NCBI RefSeq assembly: GCF_001636055.1
Contig: NZ_CP011789.1
Location: forward strand, 5,208,001 to 5,272,000
DNA from: Pseudomonas putida
Lineage (GTDB): Bacteria > Pseudomonadota > Gammaproteobacteria > Pseudomonadales > Pseudomonadaceae
DNA: 64,000 bases
Direction of reading: 5' to 3'
Shown here: positions 59,038 to 64,000 of the stretch, piece after piece
How positions within the stretch are numbered: position 1 is the first letter of the stretch
Layout of the letters: each line of letters begins with the position of its first letter
Made by a program: the position numbers and the translations under genes
Notes under the pieces: model-generated
Database searches by the model: none
Seen by the model: the letters and a program-made list of their open reading frames with translations, nothing else
Told to the model about the DNA's origin: nothing

Positions 59038-60340
59038 ACTGCCTCCGCGTCAGGCTGGCACACAGGTCGTCGACAATTTCGCCCGCACGAATGGCCATGT
59101 TGGAGATCAATGTGGCGCTCAGGCCATGCGAAGACTCGGCAATGCCGGTGGAGTAAAGCAGCGGCGCCGCTTCACCCTTGAAGGTCAGCCGATAGTGGCG
59201 CGACAGCCAGGCGCCACCTTCGTCCTTGACCAGTCGCGCGGCAAGCCCGCTGCACAGCAGGTCGGCGATGTTGCGTGGGCGAAATCCCGTTGCGCAGATC
59301 AGGTAGTCGCAGGCGATGCTCTGCACGTCACCACTGAGCTGTCGGCTGAACGTCACTTGCAGCTCATTCCCATGAGTGCTCGCCATCTGGAAACGACTCA
59401 GACGCTCCAGCACCAGGCGTTGCTGGCCGGTGACTTCATCGTCATACCACTGCCGGTAGAGCTTCTCGATCAGCGCCAGGTCCACTGCGGCGTAATTGGT
59501 AGAGGCGTGGACTCGCAGGACATGCTGGCGCACGTGGGGTGGCGCGGCATGGAAATCGTCGACGGCGTCGGCGTCGAAGATCTGGTTGACGAAGGGGCTG
59601 TCGTCGGCAGGCGTGTAGCCGTAGCGACCGAGGATTGCTGTCACCCGCAACGATGGGTAGGTCTCCAGCAGGTACTCCACCGCCTCGGCGGCGCTTTGTC
59701 CTCCTCCGACTACTACACAATGCCCGTCAGCCTTGGGCGGGGTTTCCTGCAAGTGCTTCAGCAAATGATGAACATGGGTAATGCGTGCGTCGGCGTGCAG
59801 GCCTTCCGGCAAGCGCGGCTCCAACCCCAGAGAGTGCACCACGGACCGGGTCAGCAGCGAGGTGGTGGTATCACCTACGCGCATCTCGATGCGCAACAGT
59901 GCTGCACCGTCGTCGCTGACACCGCCTTCGACGATGCGTATCACCTGGTGCCCGTAGTACACCTGATCACTGAACTCGGCCGCGCACCAGCTCAGATAGT
60001 CATGGAACTCCACGCGGGCAGGGAAGAAGTCCTTGCGGTTGCAGAACGCTGCAATCCTGCCCTTGCTGTGCAGGTAATTGACAAAGGTGAAGTGGCTGCG
60101 CGGGTTGCGGAAGCTGACCAGATCCTTGAGGAAGGACACCTGCATCGTCGCATTCTTGAACAGCATGCCCTTGTGCCAGGCAAAGCCGGGGGCGCTGTCG
60201 ACGAACGCGACATCCAGTTGCGGTGCCATTTCCTGGAGTGCGATGGCGAGTGCGATGTTCGAAGGGCCGAACCCGATGCCCACCACATCGTGAACCTTGT
60301 GCTCGCAAGGGCTTCTGGCCAAGTCTGTTGCAAAACTCAT
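59021..60340 (-). CDS. flavin-dependent lysine/ornithine N-monooxygenase
   Basis: Protein of 439 aa from ATG 60340 (GGGAG 5 nt upstream). FAD site GIGFGPSN (21-28), substrate-loop region FLKDLVSFRNPRSHFTF (70-86), NADPH site GGGQSAAE (212-219) and the ATGF motif (350-353) identify the IucD/SidA/PvdA class of amine N-hydroxylases. No siderophore NRPS or IucA/C gene is nearby. The neighbours are the oxidase and the cupin-MetRS, so L-lysine N6-hydroxylation for hydrazine formation is the likeliest role; ornithine cannot be excluded. Confidence 0.9.
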   Translation of the reverse strand: MSFATDLARSPCEHKVHDVVGIGFGPSNIALAIALQEMAPQLDVAFVDSAPGFAWHKGMLFKNATMQVSFLKDLVSFRNPRSHFTFVNYLHSKGRIAAFCNRKDFFPARVEFHDYLSWCAAEFSDQVYYGHQVIRIVEGGVSDDGAALLRIEMRVGDTTTSLLTRSVVHSLGLEPRLPEGLHADARITHVHHLLKHLQETPPKADGHCVVVGGGQSAAEAVEYLLETYPSLRVTAILGRYGYTPADDSPFVNQIFDADAVDDFHAAPPHVRQHVLRVHASTNYAAVDLALIEKLYRQWYDDEVTGQQRLVLERLSRFQMASTHGNELQVTFSRQLSGDVQSIACDYLICATGFRPRNIADLLCSGLAARLVKDEGGAWLSRHYRLTFKGEAAPLLYSTGIAESSHGLSATLISNMAIRAGEIVDDLCASLTRRQYEQAV

Positions 60341-60444
60341 GTGAACTCCCTGTCTACAGAATTTCGGGCTGAGCGAGGCCACGGGAAGGTCATTACGCGA
60401 TGACAGTCCCGGGGGCCGGTTGGTTTTGCCTGAACGGTTGAGGG

Positions 60445-61440
60445 CTAGCCGAAGACGAAGGCGTCCGTCAGGTTGAGCGCCTGAAGCTGCGCGATATCTG
60501 CCTCCAATGCCTCGGCGCTGCTGTTACGCAGGAACACCGTGCAGCCATAGGTGGTACCGTCGGTGGTGGTCTGCACCCACTGGCCTGTCGGCGGCGCCAG
60601 GAAATAGTGGCTGAAGCTCGACAGCGCCCGCACCTGTTGATCGAAACGCATCGCCAGGACACGCCCAGGCCGGGTGATCACGAACGAGTAGTCGGCCACC
60701 GCCTGCGCAGCGCTCGCGACGTCAACTACCGGGCGCTTCTGCCAGAGATCCTGCTGGCTGGGCCAACCGCCAAGCTGGCATAGCTCAGGTAGTGGCGTAC
60801 TGGCCAGCCGTGGCGCCAGCTTGACCAGACGCGGCCCCTGCGCAGTGATCACCACTTCAGCGTGCAGTGGCCCGTACAGCAGGCCCAGGCCAGAGGCCAG
60901 CCGCGCTAGACGCGGCACCAGATCAGCAGGCAAGGCAGCGGGGGGCAAACTGGTTACCGCGGTGAGAATGCGCCGCGCCAGCCAGTCCTGGGTGTGGCAA
61001 CGCCACGCGTCACTGACCTGGAATTGCCCCTCCTCCAGTACCCCATTGATGAACACCGTGTAACCGGCTTCATGGCGGTGGACCAGCAAAGGCCCTGGCA
61101 CAACCTGCAACCCCGCTTCGGCAGCCGCGATGCCGTGCTCGCCCAGCAACACGGCGCAGCCCCGAGAGTGCGGTGAAATCGCCGGACGCACGACCCAATC
61201 GCCTTGCGTATATCCCGACAGCTCGGCGCAGGAGCCAAGCACCTGAGCGCTGAACGCCAGCCCTGGGTCGAGACGACTGAGCGCGCGATACTGCTCGCAC
61301 TTGTCGTAGAACACCGCAGGGTCGCAATCGGCGCGAAAGTACCCGGCTTCGATATTCTCCGGCATCACCTCACGCAGTTGCAGGTCATCGCTGGCCAGCC
61401 GGTACGCGGCGCGCGCAGGCGAATCGTAGGCCGGTTTCAT
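60445..61440 (-). CDS. divergent ATP-grasp-fold protein
   Basis: Protein of 331 aa. Segments recall the ATP-grasp fold: WVVRPAIS (82-89, lysine-loop region) and HRHEAGYTVFINGV (121-134). GPLHAEVVITAQGPRLVKLAPRLAS (190-214) corresponds to the usual Glu...EINPR metal site. The metal-site residues read K and A (KLAPR) where E and N are typical, and the N-terminal pre-ATP-grasp domain is short. Its function may be amide-bond ligation or a non-catalytic role. It overlaps the upstream SDR by 4 bp. A 104-bp gap (60341-60444) separates it from the hydroxylase. Confidence 0.6.
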   Translation of the reverse strand: MKPAYDSPARAAYRLASDDLQLREVMPENIEAGYFRADCDPAVFYDKCEQYRALSRLDPGLAFSAQVLGSCAELSGYTQGDWVVRPAISPHSRGCAVLLGEHGIAAAEAGLQVVPGPLLVHRHEAGYTVFINGVLEEGQFQVSDAWRCHTQDWLARRILTAVTSLPPAALPADLVPRLARLASGLGLLYGPLHAEVVITAQGPRLVKLAPRLASTPLPELCQLGGWPSQQDLWQKRPVVDVASAAQAVADYSFVITRPGRVLAMRFDQQVRALSSFSHYFLAPPTGQWVQTTTDGTTYGCTVFLRNSSAEALEADIAQLQALNLTDAFVFG

Positions 61441-62165
61441 TCGCCCAGTTCCGCACGGGTCGGGCCGCGAAAGTGCACGGCGTCGATATGGCAGTTGCGC
61501 GGCTGGGTCAGCACGAAGCGCATGGTTTCCCAGATGGAGCGGCCATTGAGCAACCGACCGGCAGGATCAACCGTTTCCTCGAGTCCGGTCACCTCGAAGT
61601 CTGGCGGATAGAATCCGGTGACGCGGATGTTCTCGGCAGCCAGATGGTGGGTCATGTTCTGGCAGAAGCCGCTCAGGCCATGCTTGGCGGCAAAGAACGC
61701 CGGATGCGCCACCGAATTGGTGAACTGTGGCACACCGCACACCGATACCATGGCCACGATATCTGCCGCAGCAGAACGTCGCAGGCTTGGCAGCAACGCA
61801 CGCGTCAGGGTGATCGAGCCGGTGAGCCCGGAATTGATGGTGCTGACAATGTCCTCGTCGCTGTCATCCTCGCCGAGCGGGCCTTCAAGCCACTGCGCAG
61901 CGCTGAGCACCAGGATATCCACAGGTCGCGCATCGGCTTGCAGCGCTTGGACGAAATCCCGTACCGAGGCAGGATCGGCGATATCACAGGCATACGCACG
62001 CGCCGAGCCACCCTCACCCTGGATGATCTCGCAGGTGGCCTGAGCGCTTTGCAACTGGCGCGCGCACAGGTCGACATGGGCGCCCTCGCGGGACAGCCAG
62101 ACCGACACGGCCTGTCCAAAGTCACGGCCACCACCGGTGACCACCACACGTTTGTCTTTCAGCAT
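61437..62165 (-). CDS. divergent short-chain dehydrogenase-like protein lacking the catalytic Tyr
   Basis: Protein of 242 aa from ATG 62165 (AGGAG 8 nt upstream). SDR fold is clear (VVVTGGGRDFGQA, ACDIADPASV, LTRALLPSLRR). The YxxxK motif reads FFAAK, with Phe at the catalytic Tyr position. The glycine motif has Asp at its third Gly (TGGGRDFG) and NNAG reads SAAQ. The fold is likely kept while the standard reductase chemistry is lost or altered. It is 14 bp after the intact SDR. Confidence 0.8.
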   Translation of the reverse strand: MLKDKRVVVTGGGRDFGQAVSVWLSREGAHVDLCARQLQSAQATCEIIQGEGGSARAYACDIADPASVRDFVQALQADARPVDILVLSAAQWLEGPLGEDDSDEDIVSTINSGLTGSITLTRALLPSLRRSAAADIVAMVSVCGVPQFTNSVAHPAFFAAKHGLSGFCQNMTHHLAAENIRVTGFYPPDFEVTGLEETVDPAGRLLNGRSIWETMRFVLTQPRNCHIDAVHFRGPTRAELGE

Positions 62166-62179
62166 CGTTGCGACTCCTG

Positions 62180-62881
62180 TCAAAGGCCCGGATGTGGAAC
62201 CGTGCGGCTACCTGAGGCATTTTCCTGGTAAAGCTGCCCGACGATGTAGTCGGCAGCATGTTCGGCCCACAACTGCGGTGCGATATAGTTTTGGTGTTCA
62301 TCAGGCAAGCACACCGAGAGCATCTGGGTATTGACCCCGTTACCCGGATCCAGAGCGATGGCGTTCACACCGTTGGGCAGGTCTGCAGCGAGTGAACCGA
62401 TCAACCCTTCTACAGCGAACTTGCTCGCGCAATACGGCCCCAACCCCCAAGAGGCCGAACGCCCCCAGCCGGAGCTGATGGCGATGAACAAGCCCTGGCC
62501 GCGGTCGAGCATCATCGGCAGGAAGGCATGCATCGTATTGACCACACCCAGCACGTTCACATCCAGTACCCGTGCCCATTCCTGCTCGGCGATTTCCCAG
62601 GCCGGTTGCCGTGGGTTGATGACCCCGGCGTTGCACACCACGATGTCCACCCCGCCGTCACGCATGACAGTCCTGGCGAACTCGCGCATCTCGTGAGCCT
62701 CGGTCACCGAGGCGTTGAACAGCGCCGGATTGTCAGTGGATGCAGACTGCGCCTCGGCCGACAGCTGACAGCCGAAGACCTGGTGTCCACGGGACGCCAG
62801 CGCCTGGCTGAGAGCTTTGCCCAGCCCACGGCTGACGCCAGTGACGACGATGCGTAATGGCCGATGTCGATGGTCGCTCAT
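62180..62881 (-). CDS. short-chain dehydrogenase/reductase (intact)
   Basis: Protein of 233 aa from ATG 62881 (AGGAGG 4 nt upstream). Nucleotide motif TGVSRGLG, structural VCNAG, catalytic Ser in ISSGWG and YCASK are complete. The cofactor preference is not obvious. It overlaps the HAD stop by 4 bp (ATGA). It would reduce or oxidise a carbonyl or alcohol of the pathway, substrate unknown. Confidence 0.88.
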   Translation of the reverse strand: MSDHRHRPLRIVVTGVSRGLGKALSQALASRGHQVFGCQLSAEAQSASTDNPALFNASVTEAHEMREFARTVMRDGGVDIVVCNAGVINPRQPAWEIAEQEWARVLDVNVLGVVNTMHAFLPMMLDRGQGLFIAISSGWGRSASWGLGPYCASKFAVEGLIGSLAADLPNGVNAIALDPGNGVNTQMLSVCLPDEHQNYIAPQLWAEHAADYIVGQLYQENASGSRTVPHPGL

Positions 62882-63612
62882 GAGTCCTCCTGGATAGTCT
62901 GTGCGACAAGATTGAAGCGCGTGATCGGTGCATCCGGCTGCAGGTTCTCGACCTCCCCCGCCCAATGCCCGACGGGCCAGCACTGGCTCAGGGCATCACG
63001 CTTGACCAGGGCGTGGCCACTGACAAACAGAAACGGCACATTGCAGACGATGGCAGCTTCGGCATCGGCGATCGCGTCACCGAGAAACACCGTTTCGCCG
63101 GGTGTGCAGTCGTACTGTTCAAGCAATGTGCGGATCGCTGCTGCCTTGGCTACCGGGGAGCCGATGATGCGCGCCAGATAGTGGTCCATGCCGTTGGCTG
63201 CCAGCGCCAGATTGATTTCCTTTTCATTGCCACCGCTGATCACCACGCATTTCACCGCGCAGTCCGCCAGTTGCTGCAACAGCGTTGCGGCACCGGCCAC
63301 CGGTGGCGCCGCGCTGTAGTGTTGTTGCAGGTAGTGCTCGTAACGGGCAATGCTGGTGCTGACGAAGTCCGCTTCGGCGGCCGTGCCGGCCAATGACTCG
63401 AAAGCCTCGAAGTGCCAACGCCGCGAACGCCCGAAGTTGAGCTTGAAACTGACCTTGCAGCGCTCGCGCAGTGCCGACGGATAGGCGGCCAGGGCGTGTT
63501 CGACGGCCGCCAGCTTCACACCGTTGGAGTCCAGCAACACACCATCGCAGTCGAAGAACACGAGTTTGCTGCCTGCCAGCCTGTCACCCAGCCTGGCCTG
63601 ATTGATTCGCAT
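62878..63612 (-). CDS. HAD-family hydrolase
   Basis: Protein of 244 aa from ATG 63612; a GTG three codons earlier sits 0 bp after the aldolase stop. Motif I VFFDCDGVLLDS (nucleophile Asp), motif II ISGG, and motif IV FLGDAIADAEAA are present. It is of the phosphatase/phosphonatase-like subclass with a helical cap. It is expected to dephosphorylate a small molecule of the pathway. Confidence 0.87.
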   Translation of the reverse strand: MRINQARLGDRLAGSKLVFFDCDGVLLDSNGVKLAAVEHALAAYPSALRERCKVSFKLNFGRSRRWHFEAFESLAGTAAEADFVSTSIARYEHYLQQHYSAAPPVAGAATLLQQLADCAVKCVVISGGNEKEINLALAANGMDHYLARIIGSPVAKAAAIRTLLEQYDCTPGETVFLGDAIADAEAAIVCNVPFLFVSGHALVKRDALSQCWPVGHWAGEVENLQPDAPITRFNLVAQTIQEDS

Positions 63613-63621
63613 GGCCCGCAC

Positions 63622-64000
63622 TCACATGTAGTGGTTGAGAATACTCGGGTCGTACTTGCCTGCCCCCGCGTGCCCGGCGATGCGCCCGAGAATATCGATG
63701 CGCTCGAGTGCCGAAAGCGGCGCACCTTCGAACAACTTCTGCGCATAGGTCGGGTGCACGTTGTGTTTTGCCTGGCAGCGGTAGGTCGGCGAGTAGCCCC
63801 AGTTGGCCTCTTGTCGCAGCGGCTCGATGTGCTCGGCGAGAAACCGCTCGCAGGACGCCATTTCCTGCTGGCCGGGCTTGAGCAAGGCCAAGGTCTCGGT
63901 CGGCGCATTGCCCGCACCGCGACCGATGCCGGCGAAGGTTCCGTCGACGTAACGAGCTCCGGCTTGCAGTGCCGCATGCGTGTTGGCAACTGCCAGCCCA
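63622..64000 (-). CDS. HMGL-like (DRE-TIM) aldolase, partial
   Basis: The 3' end (125 codons) of a gene that continues past the window. Read upstream of its internal TTG, the frame gives GLAVANTHAALQAGARYVDG then TFAGIGRGAGNAPTETLALL. This is the conserved C-terminal half of the metal-dependent pyruvate aldolases related to 4-hydroxy-2-oxovalerate aldolase. It ends NHYM and its stop abuts the HAD gene. It is the earliest visible gene of the operon; the N-terminal half and promoter lie outside. Confidence 0.8.
   Translation of the reverse strand, partial: GLAVANTHAALQAGARYVDGTFAGIGRGAGNAPTETLALLKPGQQEMASCERFLAEHIEPLRQEANWGYSPTYRCQAKHNVHPTYAQKLFEGAPLSALERIDILGRIAGHAGAGKYDPSILNHYM

Noticed and set aside
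59021..60340. Hydroxamate siderophore (pyoverdine or aerobactin) hydroxylase
   Set aside because: No NRPS, IucA/C, acyl/formyl transferase or siderophore receptor in the cluster; neighbours indicate another use. Not fully excluded without phylogeny.

Overview
The window is chromosomal DNA of a Pseudomonas, most likely of the P. putida group. The protein sequences, the gene order fecI-fecR-fecA / speC / Sel1 / piuC / piuA / PepSY-flavodoxin reductase / der-bamB-yfgM-hisS-ispG-rodZ-pilW-rlmN-ndk / isc operon / cysE-trmJ-suhB / secDF-yajC-tgt-queA, and the repeated GC-rich REP elements all point that way.

Layout. 0-4.2 kb: a FecIRA-type iron-sensing system (sigma factor, anti-sigma factor, TonB receptor). 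4.6-12.7 kb: ornithine decarboxylase, then a second iron module (Sel1 protein, PiuC hydroxylase, PiuA/Fiu-type catecholate receptor, PepSY-flavodoxin-FAD reductase). 12.8-14.7 kb: omega-amidase and methionine-type aminotransferase. 14.9-31.5 kb: housekeeping genes, including the complete iscR-S-U-A-hscB-hscA-fdx-iscX iron-sulfur operon with an IscR-type promoter. 31.6-38.8 kb: suhB, secDF-yajC-tgt-queA and a tRNA-Leu(CAA). 38.9-44.9 kb: accessory genes: a LysE exporter, a pair of small Pseudomonas proteins behind a strongly structured leader RNA, a hipBA toxin-antitoxin pair with a palindromic operator, a diguanylate cyclase and a bestrophin. 44.9-50.4 kb: a selenium block, with a putative selenate ABC transporter divergent from selD-mnmH. 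50.5-53.7 kb: small miscellaneous genes.

The outstanding region is 53.76-64.0 kb, which continues past the window edge. At least ten minus-strand genes with touching or overlapping ends form one apparent operon, read in this order: HMGL-type aldolase (partial), HAD phosphatase, intact SDR, divergent SDR lacking the catalytic Tyr, divergent ATP-grasp protein, flavin N-hydroxylase, FAD amine/amino-acid oxidase, cupin::methionyl-tRNA-synthetase-like didomain enzyme, LivK-like ligand-binding protein without a signal peptide, and a PLP group II decarboxylase. The adjacent N-hydroxylase + FAD oxidase + cupin-MetRS triad is the known signature of N-N bond (hydrazine) formation in actinomycete pathways (s56-p1 Spb38-40, triacsin, formycin/pyrazofurin). 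There an N6-hydroxylysine and an alpha-amino acid are joined into a hydrazine and an FAD enzyme then releases a hydrazino acid. Its presence here with this set of partners suggests a Pseudomonas hydrazine-containing natural product pathway whose product I do not recognise. That assignment rests on motif recognition and memory of the families, not on a database search.
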